A DNA stretch of 31,498 nucleotides from DATARH01 sp046724035 (GCA_046724035.1 JBKOVT010000375.1:1-31498); one strand, 5' to 3'; shown: positions 14,941 through 23,465, counted from the first letter of the stretch. Notes: generated from the sequence alone by a model not told the origin. Numbers and translations: made by a program.

Positions 14941-16167
14941 ATGGCCGACACGGTAAATGCCGATACGGTGAAAAAGGTCGTGCTGGCCTATTCGGGCGGG
15001 CTCGACACCTCGGTGATCCTCCGCTGGCTGCAGGAGACCTATCGCTGCGAGGTCGTCACCTTCACCGCCGATCTGGGGCAAGGCGAGGAATTGGAGCCGG
15101 CGCGCAAAAAGGCCGAGCTGCTCGGGGTCAAAGAGATCTTTATCGACGATCTGCGCGAGGAGTTCGTCCGCGATTTTGTGTTTCCGATGTTCCGCGCCAA
15201 CGCGCTCTACGAGGGGCAGTACCTGCTCGGCACCTCGATCGCGCGGCCCTTGATCGCCAAGCGCCAGATCGAGATCGCGCGCCAGACCGGCGCCAACGCC
15301 GTGGCGCATGGCGCGACCGGCAAGGGCAACGACCAGGTGCGGTTCGAATTGAGCTATTACGCGCTCGCGCCCGACATCAAGGTCATCGCGCCGTGGCGCG
15401 AATGGGATTTGACCTCGCGCACCCGGCTCATCGAATACGCCGACCAGCACCAGATCCCGATCGCCAAAGACAAGCGCGGCGAGGCGCCGTTCTCGGTCGA
15501 CGCCAATTTGCTGCACATCTCGGCCGAGGGAAAAGTGCTTGAGGATCCCGCGGTCGAGCCCGAGGAGTACGTCTACAGCCGCACCGTTTCGCCGGAGCAG
15601 GCACCCGATGAGCCGCAATATGTCGAGATCGATTTCGTGCGCGGCGATCCCGTCGCGGTCGATGGCCAGAAACTGTCGCCGGCGGCGTTGCTGACCCGCC
15701 TCAACGAGCTCGGCGGCAAGCACGGCATCGGCCGCCTCGATCTCGTCGAAAACCGCTTTGTCGGCATGAAATCGCGCGGCGTCTACGAGACCCCGGGCGG
15801 CACGATCCTGCTGGCGGCGCATCGCGGCATGGAGAGCCTCTGCCTCGACCGTGGTGCGATGCATCTCAAGGACGAACTGATGCCGCGCTATGCCGAGCTG
15901 ATCTACAACGGCTTCTGGTTTTCGCCCGAGCGCGAGATGCTGCAGGCGCTGATCGACAAGAGCCAGGAGACGGTCGAAGGACGGGTGCGGCTGAAACTCT
16001 ATAAGGGGCTGGCGAGCGTCGTCGGGCGAGAGTCGCCGAACAGCCTCTACAGCCTCGCGCACGTCACCTTCGAGGAAGACCAGGTCTACGATCAGCGCGA
16101 CGCCGAAGGCTTTATCCGCCTGCAGGCCTTGCGCCTGCGCCTCGCCGCCCGCCGCGACCAGCGCTAA
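14941..16167 (+). CDS. argG: Argininosuccinate synthase
   Basis: A 408-residue enzyme joining citrulline and aspartate with ATP in arginine synthesis, in the cytoplasm. The N-terminal PP-loop AYSGGLDTS (16-24) binds ATP. Family motifs include FTADLGQGEELEPARKKA, YLLGTSIARPLIAK, AHGATGKGNDQVRFE, PWREWDL and APFSVDANLLHIS, plus RGVYETPGGTILLAAHR in the second half. Length is normal for the short bacterial type. The ATG at 14941 fits the first conserved residues. It lies 130 bases after rlmN, with a palindromic repeat between, so it may have its own promoter, though I see no convincing one. Confidence 0.97.
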   Translation: MADTVNADTVKKVVLAYSGGLDTSVILRWLQETYRCEVVTFTADLGQGEELEPARKKAELLGVKEIFIDDLREEFVRDFVFPMFRANALYEGQYLLGTSIARPLIAKRQIEIARQTGANAVAHGATGKGNDQVRFELSYYALAPDIKVIAPWREWDLTSRTRLIEYADQHQIPIAKDKRGEAPFSVDANLLHISAEGKVLEDPAVEPEEYVYSRTVSPEQAPDEPQYVEIDFVRGDPVAVDGQKLSPAALLTRLNELGGKHGIGRLDLVENRFVGMKSRGVYETPGGTILLAAHRGMESLCLDRGAMHLKDELMPRYAELIYNGFWFSPEREMLQALIDKSQETVEGRVRLKLYKGLASVVGRESPNSLYSLAHVTFEEDQVYDQRDAEGFIRLQALRLRLAARRDQR

Positions 16168-16170
16168 CGG

Positions 16171-16255
16171 CCGGAGGGGGCAGCAAGCACGCCATCAAGA
16201 GCCCCCTCCACCATGCTTCGCATGGTCCCCCTCCCCCGCTTCGCAGGGGAGGAGC
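16171..16255. repeat. Second copy of the 13.6-kb repeat, after argG
   Basis: Bases 16200-16255 repeat 13592-13647 with one mismatch, and the preceding part (from CCGGAGGGGG) is a looser match to the region upstream of the first copy. It includes the small palindrome CCATGCTTCGCATGG. It fills the gap between the convergent argG and hydrolase genes. Confidence 0.88.
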
Positions 16256-16263
16256 AACGCTTC

Positions 16264-17073
16264 TCAGCTCGCGCGTTTGTGCTGTTCGAGCCAGCCCAGC
16301 ATGATTCGGTTGAAGGCGTCCGGCGCCTCGACATTGGGGAAATGCTTCATGCCGGCGATCTCTTCGTAGCGGGCTCCTGGCACGAGCCCCGCGAGCTTTT
16401 TGTTTTCCGGCGCCGGGGTCCCGGGATCTTCGGAGCCGCAGACGACCAGAACCGGCACCTTTACTGACGGCAAGCGCGGCACGAAATTGAAGTCCAGGAT
16501 GCCCGACGAGCATCCGAGATAGCCCTCCGGACTCGTGCCGGCGATCGTGTCGCGGATCTGCTTCCAGCGGCGCGGGTTCTTTGCCTTGAACGCGTCGGTG
16601 AACCAGCGCTCCATCGTCACATCGGCGATCGGCTCGAGCGAGTTGGCGCGGCGCACGATGCCCATGCGCTCATCCCAGGCGGCCTTCGCGCCCGAGGGGC
16701 TCGCCGGCAACGTGTCACACCACATGGCCGAGATCAGCTTCTGCTGATGCTCGATGGCAAAGGCCTGACCCAGCATGCCGCCGATCGACAGACCGATATA
16801 GTGGGTGCGCGAAATCGACAGCGCGTCGAGCACCGTCGCGACATCGCCGGCGAGGTCCTTCATCGCGTAGTGCTCGCCCGGCGCCGGATCGCTGCCGCCA
16901 TGGCCGCGCATGTCGATCCGCAACACGCGGAATCCGGCCTGCAACAGCACCGGCACCTGCTCGGCCCAGCTGCCGCCGTCGGACGCCAGCGAATGGGTGA
17001 TGCAGACGGTCGGCGCGCTGTCCGGCCCAACCAGATCGTAATGGATATTGCGTCCCTGCAGCGGCAACAGCAT
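16264..17073 (-). CDS. Alpha/beta hydrolase (3-oxoadipate enol-lactonase-like)
   Basis: A 269-residue alpha/beta hydrolase. Ser96 in the nucleophile elbow GLSIGGM, Asp216 in VCGSEDPGTP and His244 in GMKHFPNVEA form the expected triad; RIDMRGHGGSD is the classic strand preceding the first helix. It most resembles PcaD-type enol-lactonases (start LQGRNIHYDLVGP), but no other protocatechuate genes are nearby, so the substrate is open. The ATG at 17073 follows a strong GGAGGAGAGG. It converges on argG with a repeat between. Confidence 0.85.
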   Translation of the reverse strand: MLLPLQGRNIHYDLVGPDSAPTVCITHSLASDGGSWAEQVPVLLQAGFRVLRIDMRGHGGSDPAPGEHYAMKDLAGDVATVLDALSISRTHYIGLSIGGMLGQAFAIEHQQKLISAMWCDTLPASPSGAKAAWDERMGIVRRANSLEPIADVTMERWFTDAFKAKNPRRWKQIRDTIAGTSPEGYLGCSSGILDFNFVPRLPSVKVPVLVVCGSEDPGTPAPENKKLAGLVPGARYEEIAGMKHFPNVEAPDAFNRIMLGWLEQHKRAS

Positions 17074-17129
17074 GGCCTCTCCTCCCGATCCGAATGGAAG
17101 CGCAGCTTAGGGCAGCGCCGGCCGCCCTG

Positions 17130-17471
17130 TCACGCGGCGGGCAATTGAGCGAGCGCCGCCGCGAGGCGCTGCTGCAATGCTCGTGGTTCGCCCGCGACAT
17201 GCACGATCTTGTTGCGGCTTTTGCCGCCACCGGCGATCGAGATGTGGCGGCGCGGCAATCCCCATGTCTTGGCGAGCACCGCGATCAGCGCGTCGTTCGC
17301 GCGGTTCTCGGCCGGCGGTGCGGTGACCGCGACCTTAAGGACAGCGCTGCCGTCCGCGGTTGACGCAATCCCGTCGATGCGATCGGCGCGGGCTCGCGGC
17401 GTCAGGCGGATGGCGACGCGCACCCCATCGGCCGCCGCGGTCAGCAGCTCCTCAGAGGAGGCTCGGGGCAA
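17130..17471 (-). CDS. DUF167 / YggU-family protein (UPF0235)
   Basis: A 113-residue small protein with the DUF167 core: VRVAIRLTPRARADRIDGI, the conserved VAVTAPPAENRANDALIAVLA, and the basic ISIAGGGKSRNKIVHV. The function is not established. It overlaps the end of the YggT gene by 20 bases, the usual YggT-YggU neighbourhood in proteobacteria, which supports the call and cotranscription. Confidence 0.92.
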   Translation of the reverse strand: MPRASSEELLTAAADGVRVAIRLTPRARADRIDGIASTADGSAVLKVAVTAPPAENRANDALIAVLAKTWGLPRRHISIAGGGKSRNKIVHVAGEPRALQQRLAAALAQLPAA

Positions 17472-17742
17472 GGTCGTAGATAATCAGGCGCCGCAGAAAC
17501 ATCAGGATCAAGATCAGGATCACCGGCGAGATATCGATGCCGCCGAAATTCGGCAGAAAGGAGCGGATCGGGCGCAATGCCGGCTCGGTCACACGATAAA
17601 GAAAATCGCCGATGACGGCGACGCCGCGGTTGTACCGGTTGACGACACCAAAGGCCAACAGCCAACTCAACACCGCCTGCGCGATCAGCAGCCAGATATA
17701 GATGTCGATCAGCGTATCGACGAGCCAGAGCAGCGCTCTCAT
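17452..17742 (-). CDS. YggT-family membrane protein
   Basis: A 96-residue inner-membrane protein with two hydrophobic segments (TLIDIYIWLLIAQAVLSWL and DISPVILILILMFLRRL) separated by RVTEPALRPIRSFLP, the YggT hallmark. The ATG at 17742 is preferred to the open frame reaching 17802 because homologs start with the first span. YggT proteins have been linked to osmotic stress tolerance and septum-associated functions; the exact role is unsettled. It is the first gene of a two-gene unit with the DUF167 gene. Confidence 0.9.
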   Translation of the reverse strand: MRALLWLVDTLIDIYIWLLIAQAVLSWLLAFGVVNRYNRGVAVIGDFLYRVTEPALRPIRSFLPNFGGIDISPVILILILMFLRRLIIYDLAPSLL

Positions 17743-17869
17743 ATGGCGGATCCCAGCCCCCGGACGGCGGGCGACCGTAACCGGAGCCCGCCATTGCCGC
17801 AAGCGCGGGAGGGCAGGACGGCGGCGGCTTTCTCGCGCTGCGGTCGGGAATCAGAACGCCGCCACGCAT

Positions 17870-17949
17870 TAGGCCCCGGCGCAGGCCGGCGCCCATCGAT
17901 CAGCGCCCGGAACACCTGAGAAGTGGATCCCGGCCCTCGCCAGGATCTC
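17870..17949. repeat. Degenerate palindromic repeat
   Basis: Arms starting TAGGCCCCGGCGCAGGCC and GTGGATCCCGGCCCTCGCC resemble the element after ccmE (12089-12168) but have drifted. It lies in the gap upstream of YggT and before the tRNA promoter. The rest of 17743-17993 shows no gene. Confidence 0.5.
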
Positions 17950-17993
17950 GTCTAATGGATCAGAATCGGCGGCTGTTCGTCCGGGAGCCGCGC

Positions 17994-18022
17994 TTGACAC
18001 TGCGGGAGGCGATCACCATAAA
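17994..18022 (+). promoter_or_regulatory. Candidate sigma70 promoter for tRNA-Ala
   Basis: A perfect TTGACA at 17994-17999 is followed after 17 bases by CATAAA at 18017-18022. Transcription would begin near 18030, about 64 bases before the mature tRNA, with a GC-rich stretch just after the start point. The strong -35 box fits a tRNA gene. Confidence 0.55.
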
Positions 18023-18093
18023 TCCGCGGCGCCCGCGCTGGGCGCCAAAGAGCGTAAAATCTGCGGGCGCACACTGCGCTCATTCGCGTCAAT

Positions 18094-18169
<76 letters not shown>

Positions 18170-18188
18170 TTTTAAAAGAATCTCTCGG

Positions 18189-18210
18189 AACCGCCGCTTG
18201 AGCGGCGGTT
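18189..18210. terminator. Perfect palindrome between tRNA-Ala and the small protein gene
   Basis: AACCGCCGCT and AGCGGCGGTT pair perfectly around a two-base centre. It lies 19 bases after the tRNA and 26 bases past the end of the minus-strand small gene. The only T-run is on the minus-strand side about 12 bases further on, so it is at best an imperfect two-way terminator. Confidence 0.35.
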
Positions 18211-18236
18211 GATGCGACCGGGCTGGTTCGGCCCGG

Positions 18237-18401
18237 CTATGTCGCGGCGACTGCGAGCTGACGCCGCTCGAGCAAATCCGCCTCTTGCTCGAGATCCTCG
18301 GCCATGCGCAGCCGCGATTCCCAGATTGCCGGATTGCCGGTCTTCTCGGCAAATTCGCGGTACCACGCCGCCAATTCGCGAAGTTTCTGTGGATCGTCCA
18401 T
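18237..18401 (-). CDS. Small acidic helical protein (54 residues)
   Basis: A 54-residue protein starting MDDPQKLRELAAWYREFAEK and containing GNPAIWESRLRMAEDLEQEA. It is strongly charged with a heptad-like pattern and is probably all helical; there is no signal or membrane segment. It resembles small hypothetical proteins I associate with alphaproteobacterial genomes (Asp-Asp-Pro start, LAAWYREFAE, NPxIWExR), but the function is unknown. The ATG at 18401 has GGGG seven bases upstream and GGAGG fifteen bases upstream. It lies between the tRNA-Ala gene and the MFS gene, on the same strand as the latter. Confidence 0.72.
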   Translation of the reverse strand: MDDPQKLRELAAWYREFAEKTGNPAIWESRLRMAEDLEQEADLLERRQLAVAAT

Positions 18402-18485
18402 TGTCGCCCCGAAAGCCTCCCGTGCGTTTCGTCTTTCAACGCAGGAAGGGGTGCGGCGTTCCCACGCAGCGGAAATAAGCGGCGG

Positions 18486-19799
18486 CTACAAAGGAAGCGC
18501 GAGGCGGCCCCACCAGCGGCGCGCCGCAATGAGTGCGCCAAGGCCGACAATACCGCTCAGCGCCGTCGCCACCGGCGCGCCGATCGCCTCGGCCAAGAGG
18601 CCGAGGCCGAGAAAGCCGAGCGGACCTACGCCGATGCAGACCGACAGGACGCCATAGATGCGGCTGCGCATCTCCGCGGGCGCGGCGAGATAGATCAGCG
18701 TCGCCTGCATGACGCTGAAGGCCGAGCCGGTCAGGCCCGTCAACAGCAATGCCGCGCCGGCAAGCGGCACACTCGGCGCCAACGCGAAGACGATCAGCAT
18801 GACGAGATAGCCGACGACGCCGCCGATATAGAGTCGCGTGTAATGCACGGGCCGGGCAAAGAAGGCGATCAGCAGCGCGCCGCAAAAGGCGCCGATGCCG
18901 TCCATGCTGGCGAGGATGCCGATGCCGCTCGCGCCAAGCCCGAGACTGTCCTGGCCGATGACCGGGATCATGCTGGTGAACGGCCAGCCGAACACATTGT
19001 AGATGACGGTGATGACCAGCGTCCCGACGACCCGGGGATCGCGCCGAACCAGCGCCAGCCCTTCGAGCATCCGCGCCAGGACGGCGCCGCCGGCTTCGGC
19101 GGGGGCGATATTGTTGCGGTGTGTTAGCCGGATCGCGGCAACCAGCGCGATCCCGTAGCAGAGGACGCTGACGGTGAACGCGCCGGAGATGCCGATACCG
19201 GCGAGCAAGAGCCCACCGATCGTCGGGCCAAGCATGCGGCTCGCATTGTTGGCGCCGACATCGATCGACATCGCCGCCCCCATCTGCGCCGGCCCGACGA
19301 CCTCGCCGATCATGACGCGGCGCACCGGGTTGTCGGCGGCCCAGGCGATGCCGTTGACAAAGCTGGCGAGCGCCAGATGCCACACCGCCAGCCAGCCCAG
19401 ATAGGCGAGCGCCGCGAGCCAGACGGATGTTGCCAGCATGATCAGCACGACGGCGATCAGTGCGATCCGCCGCTCGATCCGCTCGACCCAGGCGCCGATG
19501 ACCGCGCCGAACAACGCCATCGGCAGCATGCGCAGCATCGTCATCAGCGCGACATCGAACGCCGAACCGGTGTGCTGATACACAAAGACGCCGACGACCA
19601 GCATCTCCAGCCAGCGCACCGCAAAGGCAACGATCCCGATCACCCATAAGCGGCGGAAATCGGCGCTGGCCAGCAACCCCCAGCGCCGCGAGCGGCGCCG
19701 GCGTTCGGCACGCGCGAGGACGGCGGGCGACCGCGGCGGCAGCGGGACCGCGTCGCGCGCGCCGCCAAAGGGCCGCAATAGCAACTCGTTCAAACGCAT
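18486..19799 (-). CDS. MFS transporter, MFS_3 / enterobactin-exporter-like
   Basis: A 437-residue, 12-span transporter of the MFS_3 (EntS-like) group, which exports small molecules with proton antiport. After a basic cytoplasmic start comes WGLLASADFRRLWVIGIVAF, the typical first span of this group, then VNGIAWAADNPVRRVMIGEVV, the conserved loop after the fourth span, and a second half with SRIYGVLSVCIGVGPLGFLGLG. The ATG at 19799 (MRLNELLLRP) is preferred to the open frame reaching 19907. No siderophore genes are nearby, so the substrate is unknown. It is divergent from the SDR gene. Confidence 0.85.
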   Translation of the reverse strand: MRLNELLLRPFGGARDAVPLPPRSPAVLARAERRRRSRRWGLLASADFRRLWVIGIVAFAVRWLEMLVVGVFVYQHTGSAFDVALMTMLRMLPMALFGAVIGAWVERIERRIALIAVVLIMLATSVWLAALAYLGWLAVWHLALASFVNGIAWAADNPVRRVMIGEVVGPAQMGAAMSIDVGANNASRMLGPTIGGLLLAGIGISGAFTVSVLCYGIALVAAIRLTHRNNIAPAEAGGAVLARMLEGLALVRRDPRVVGTLVITVIYNVFGWPFTSMIPVIGQDSLGLGASGIGILASMDGIGAFCGALLIAFFARPVHYTRLYIGGVVGYLVMLIVFALAPSVPLAGAALLLTGLTGSAFSVMQATLIYLAAPAEMRSRIYGVLSVCIGVGPLGFLGLGLLAEAIGAPVATALSGIVGLGALIAARRWWGRLALPL

Positions 19800-19942
19800 G
19801 TCACACAGGGTCTCGCAGCATTCCCGGCAGCAGTTGTTGCGTTCCGCCGCGGCGGCGTAGTCTACCGGGCGAGCACCCCGCCGCGAGCGCTCTTTCGGAG
19901 GTCGCAATGCCGCGCCGCAACCCGCCTGGATAGGGGATGGAG

Positions 19943-20704
19943 ATGGATCTCGGGCTAAAGGGCAAAAAGGCGATCGTCACCGGCGGGACGCGCGGAATCG
20001 GCCGCGCGATCGCCTCATTGTTGGCCGCCGAGGGCTGCGATGTGGCGATCTGCGCGCGCCATAAGGACGCGGTCGAGGAGACGGTCGCCGCGCTCGGGCG
20101 CGCCGGCATCCGGGCGACCGGCGGCGCCGTCGATGTCGCGGACCTGCCGGCGTTGCGTCGTTGGGTTGGCGAAGCGGCCGAGACGCTCGGCGGTCTCGAC
20201 ATCTTTGTCGCGAATGTCAGCGCCCTTGCTCAAGGCATGGACGAGGAGGCCTGGCGCAAGGGCTTCGAGATCGACGTCATGGGCACCGTGTTCGGCATCG
20301 AGGCGGCTCTGCCGTTCCTCGAAAAATCCGCGGCCGGCTCGATCGTCGCTGTCGGCAGCACGGCGATGGCGGAGGTCTATGGCCCGACGCGCTCCTATGC
20401 CGCCGTCAAGGCGACGCTGATCCCTTATGTGAAGGGTCTCGCGCGCAATCTCGCAGCCAAGAATGTGCGCGCGAATATCGTCTCGCCCGGCAATGTGTAT
20501 TTCAAAGGCGGCGTTTGGAACATCGTCGAGGAGCGCAATCCCGAGATGTTTGCATCGATGCTGGCGCGGAACCCGATGGGCCGCATGGGCACGCCCGAGG
20601 AAGTCGCGAGCGCCGTCGTGTTTCTCGCCAGTCCGCGCGCCAGCTTTATCACGGGCACCAATCTGATCATCGACGGCGCGCTGACCCAACGCGTCCAGTT
20701 CTGA
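19943..20704 (+). CDS. Short-chain dehydrogenase/reductase
   Basis: A 253-residue classical SDR. The cofactor motif TGGTRGIG is at 13-20 and the catalytic Ser139, Tyr152 and Lys156 lie in GSTAMAEVYGPTRSYAAVK. The fourth catalytic position, normally Asn, appears as Asp111 (FEIDVMGTV). A C-terminal ASFITGTNLIIDGALTQ is the usual subunit-interface end. CARHKD after the second strand suggests an NADP preference. Two ATGs are possible, 19937 and 19943; AGGGG sits six bases before the second, so 19943 is chosen. The substrate is unknown. Confidence 0.9.
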   Translation: MDLGLKGKKAIVTGGTRGIGRAIASLLAAEGCDVAICARHKDAVEETVAALGRAGIRATGGAVDVADLPALRRWVGEAAETLGGLDIFVANVSALAQGMDEEAWRKGFEIDVMGTVFGIEAALPFLEKSAAGSIVAVGSTAMAEVYGPTRSYAAVKATLIPYVKGLARNLAAKNVRANIVSPGNVYFKGGVWNIVEERNPEMFASMLARNPMGRMGTPEEVASAVVFLASPRASFITGTNLIIDGALTQRVQF

Positions 20705-20754
20705 CCGCAGCTTTTTTTGGATTGCGTGAAGATTTTGCCCGGTTCAGCAAAGGT

Positions 20755-20856
20755 GTCATTCCGGGACGGCCCGTGAGGGTCGGGCCCGGAATCCATATTC
20801 CAGAGGCGTGTGTTCCTGGATTCCGGGCTCGCCGCGGTGCGGCGCCCCGGAATGAC
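20755..20856. repeat. Palindromic repeat between SDR and aldo/keto reductase genes
   Basis: The outer arms GTCATTCCGGG (20755-20765) and CCCGGAATGAC (20846-20856) are perfect inverted copies; an inner pair, CCCGGAATCCA and TGGATTCCGGG, is also inverted. This is another common alphaproteobacterial intergenic element, placed between convergent genes. Confidence 0.88.
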
Positions 20857-20886
20857 GCAAATTTTCAGGCGACGACGCGACGGCGG

Positions 20887-21888
20887 CTAAGCCGGGGTTG
20901 GCGCGTCGGGGCGCAACAGCTTCGCGTGTTTCAGCTCCTGCCACAGAGCCGGCGGGATCGGGTGGCGCAGCAATTCCAGGTTGGCGTGAAACTCCGCGGG
21001 ATCGCGCGGGCCGGGGATGATCGCGGCGACCGCGGGATGCGCCAGCGGGAATTGCAAGGCCGCCGCCGGCAATGGCACGCCGTGGCGATCGCACACCGCG
21101 CGGATGGCGTTGACGCGTTCGACGATCTCGGGCGGCGCGGCGTGGTAATTCCAGGTGTCGCGGCCGGCGAGGATGCCGGAGTTGAGCGGCCCGCCGACGA
21201 CGATCGAGGTGCCGCGCGCGACGCATTGCGGCAAGAGATCGTCGAGGGGGTCCTGTTCGAGCAGCGTGTAGCGCCCGGCCAAGAGAAACGCGTCCCACTC
21301 GCCCCATTCCATCGCTTCGAGCAACACCTCGCGCTCGTTGACGCCGATGCCGATGGCCTTGATCGTGCCCGCGCTCTTCAGCTCTTCGAGCGCGCGATAG
21401 CCGCTGTCGCGCAAGCTGCGCATCAGCCCGGGATGCGCCTCGCCGTGCTGATAGCGGCCGATATCGTGCACATAAAGGATGTCGATGCGCGCCAGGCCGA
21501 GCCGCTGCAGGCTGTCCTCGAAGGAGCGCATGATGCCGTCATAGGAATAATCGTAGACGACGCCGAACGGCAGCGGATGCTTGCGGCCCGGCTCCGGCGC
21601 CGTCTGCGGAAACGGGCGCAAGAGGCGCCCCACCTTGGTCGAGAGCACCCATTCGTCGCGGGGCTCATCCCGCAATGCGTCGCCGACCGCGCGCTCCGCC
21701 TGGCCAAACCCGTAATAAGGCGCCGCATCGACATAGCGCACTCCGGCCTCCCAGGCGGCGCGCACGATCGCCTCGGCCCCCTGCCGGGTCACCGGGATGC
21801 GGGTCCCGCCGAGGGTGGCACAGCCCAGCCCCAAAACCGCGACTTCCAGCGCGGTGCGCCCGATCCGGCGCTTCTCGAATTCCGGCAT
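20887..21888 (-). CDS. Aldo/keto reductase (D-threo-aldose 1-dehydrogenase-like)
   Basis: A 333-residue TIM-barrel NAD(P)-dependent oxidoreductase. The AKR tetrad is visible as Asp54 and Tyr59 in VDAAPYYGFGQAE, Lys85 in VLSTKVGRLL and His141 in ILYVHDIG. The start LGLGCATLGG and the late AIIPGPRDPAEFHANL fit the branch that includes L-fucose/D-threo-aldose 1-dehydrogenase and pyridoxal 4-dehydrogenase. The ATG at 21888 follows GGAGG by seven bases. Divergent from the MFS gene at 22191. The substrate, a sugar or an aldehyde, cannot be fixed. Confidence 0.9.
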   Translation of the reverse strand: MPEFEKRRIGRTALEVAVLGLGCATLGGTRIPVTRQGAEAIVRAAWEAGVRYVDAAPYYGFGQAERAVGDALRDEPRDEWVLSTKVGRLLRPFPQTAPEPGRKHPLPFGVVYDYSYDGIMRSFEDSLQRLGLARIDILYVHDIGRYQHGEAHPGLMRSLRDSGYRALEELKSAGTIKAIGIGVNEREVLLEAMEWGEWDAFLLAGRYTLLEQDPLDDLLPQCVARGTSIVVGGPLNSGILAGRDTWNYHAAPPEIVERVNAIRAVCDRHGVPLPAAALQFPLAHPAVAAIIPGPRDPAEFHANLELLRHPIPPALWQELKHAKLLRPDAPTPA

Positions 21889-21986
21889 CGCATGCCTCCG
21901 GTCATAACCGCCAAAAATGCGGTTTGACGATAAACGGACTCAAGCAAGATTGCGTCAGCCCTGTATCATCTCTTCGGAATAACTCC

Positions 21987-22068
21987 GTGCCCGGGCTCGT
22001 CCCGGGCACCCAGGTCTTTTTTCGCTCGCGCCCGAGACGTGGGTGGTCGGAACAAGTCCGGCCACGGG
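21987..22068. repeat. Composite palindromic repeat in the AKR/MFS gap
   Basis: A perfect 9-bp stem (21987-21995 with 22001-22009) is followed by ACCCAGGTCT, six T, then AGACGTGGGT as the inverted arm and a second hairpin (GGTCGGA...TCCGGCC). The whole forms a long interrupted palindrome. The first hairpin plus T-run (22017-22022) could terminate plus-strand transcription. The rest of the 21889-22190 gap holds no gene. Confidence 0.7.
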
Positions 22069-22190
22069 GTTGGGTGTTGTGGCCTGCTCGTGCGCCTCCG
22101 GTTGGATTTGCAGCGGTCCCAGCGCAATGCAGCCTTGCACCATGCGTTCCGCAATTGACGGCGGGTGAGAGCCGGGCAGGAATGCGGGCG

Positions 22191-23459
22191 ATGGATGCGA
22201 CGGAAATGATAAGCGGTGGCCGGGCGCGACCGGCCACGGATAGGGTCGGCATCGACAGCCGCGCTTCCTGGGCGGTCGCGTTCACCGCGCTCGCAATCTA
22301 CTCGGTGTCGTTCGGCGCGCCTTACATCACGGTCGTCGCGTTGAAGCCGATCGCCGCCGAGCTCGGCAGCGCGCGTTCGGTGCCGGCGCTTGCGTTTGCG
22401 CTGGCCTGGTTCGGCTCGGCGGTCGGCGGCATCGCGATGGGCTGGCTCGCCGAGCGGCTCGGCATCCGCTGGACAGTGATCGGCGGCGCGCTGATGGTCG
22501 CGCTCGGGCTCGTGCTGTCGAGCCTTGGCGGGCAGACGGCGCTCTTGATCGGGCACGGCCTCTTTATCGGGCTGCTCGGCAATGCCGGCATCAACGCGCC
22601 GCTCTATGTTTATGTGTCGCGCTGGTTCGACCGGCGCCGCGGCAGCGCGATGGCACTGATTTCGTCCGGCGTCTATCTCGCGGGCGCGATCTGGTCCGCC
22701 CCGTTCGAGCGCGCGATCGCCATCTTCGGTTGGCGCGACACGATGCTGATCTACGCGGCATTCGAGATCGCGGTCGTCATGCCGGCAGCGCTGGTGATGT
22801 TCGGCGCGGCGCCGGAAACGGCCGAGCCCGCCCCCCTCCCCGGCTTGGCGCAAGCCCGCTGGGTGCTCGGATTGCGGCCGTGGGTCGTCCAGAGTTTTCT
22901 GTGCCTCGCCGGGTTTTTGTGCTGCGTGCCGATGGCGATGCCGCAAGGCCATCTCGTCGCGTTCTGCAGCGATATCGGCATCCCGGCGACGCATGGCGCG
23001 GCGATGCTGTCGGTGCTCCTGGGCTGCGCCTTTTTGAGCCGGCAATTCTGGGGCGTCGTCACCGACCGGGTCGGCGGGTTGCGCACCGTGCTGGCGGGTT
23101 CGGTCTGCCAGATCACCGCGATGATCGGCTTTCTCTTGACCCAGGACGAAGTCGGCTTGTTCGCCGTCGCGGCAGCTTTCGGGTTGGGATTCAGCGGGAT
23201 CATCCCAGCCTATGTCGTCGCGATCCGCGAGCTGTTCCCCGCCGCCGAAGCCTCCTGGCGCATCCCGACGATGCTGTTGTTCAGCGGCTCGGGGATGGCG
23301 GCCGGCGGCTGGTTCGCGGGCCTCATCTACGATTATGCCGGGTTCTACGCTGCCGCCTTCGCGACCGGGATCGCGTTCAACCTCGCCAATCTCCTTGTGA
23401 TCGGCGCGCTGGTCTGGCGGCAGGGCCGGCGGCGCGGGCCGGCCCTGGCCCGGGTTTAG
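22191..23459 (+). CDS. MFS transporter
   Basis: A 422-residue, 12-span major facilitator. The first span AVAFTALAIYSVSFGAPYIT is followed by GMGWL-type loop residues (GIAMGWLAERLGIRWTVIG, the cytoplasmic loop after the second span) and LYVYVSRWFDRRRGSAMALI, a motif of the monocarboxylate/oxalate-formate-antiporter branch. The second half has FWGVVTDRVGGLRTVL as the equivalent loop. The start is the ATG at 22191, nine bases after AGGA; a nearer ATG at 22182 abuts that AGGA. The substrate is probably an organic anion but is not readable. It converges on the next MFS gene with only six bases between stops. Confidence 0.87.
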   Translation: MDATEMISGGRARPATDRVGIDSRASWAVAFTALAIYSVSFGAPYITVVALKPIAAELGSARSVPALAFALAWFGSAVGGIAMGWLAERLGIRWTVIGGALMVALGLVLSSLGGQTALLIGHGLFIGLLGNAGINAPLYVYVSRWFDRRRGSAMALISSGVYLAGAIWSAPFERAIAIFGWRDTMLIYAAFEIAVVMPAALVMFGAAPETAEPAPLPGLAQARWVLGLRPWVVQSFLCLAGFLCCVPMAMPQGHLVAFCSDIGIPATHGAAMLSVLLGCAFLSRQFWGVVTDRVGGLRTVLAGSVCQITAMIGFLLTQDEVGLFAVAAAFGLGFSGIIPAYVVAIRELFPAAEASWRIPTMLLFSGSGMAAGGWFAGLIYDYAGFYAAAFATGIAFNLANLLVIGALVWRQGRRRGPALARV

Positions 23460-23465
23460 CGGAGC

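Noticed and set aside
14746..16062. 438-codon minus-strand frame
   Set aside because: Antisense to argG, and it runs through an intergenic palindromic repeat; no recognisable domain.
20161..21927. 588-codon plus-strand frame
   Set aside because: Crosses the end of the SDR gene, a palindromic repeat and the whole antisense of the aldo/keto reductase; not a coherent protein.
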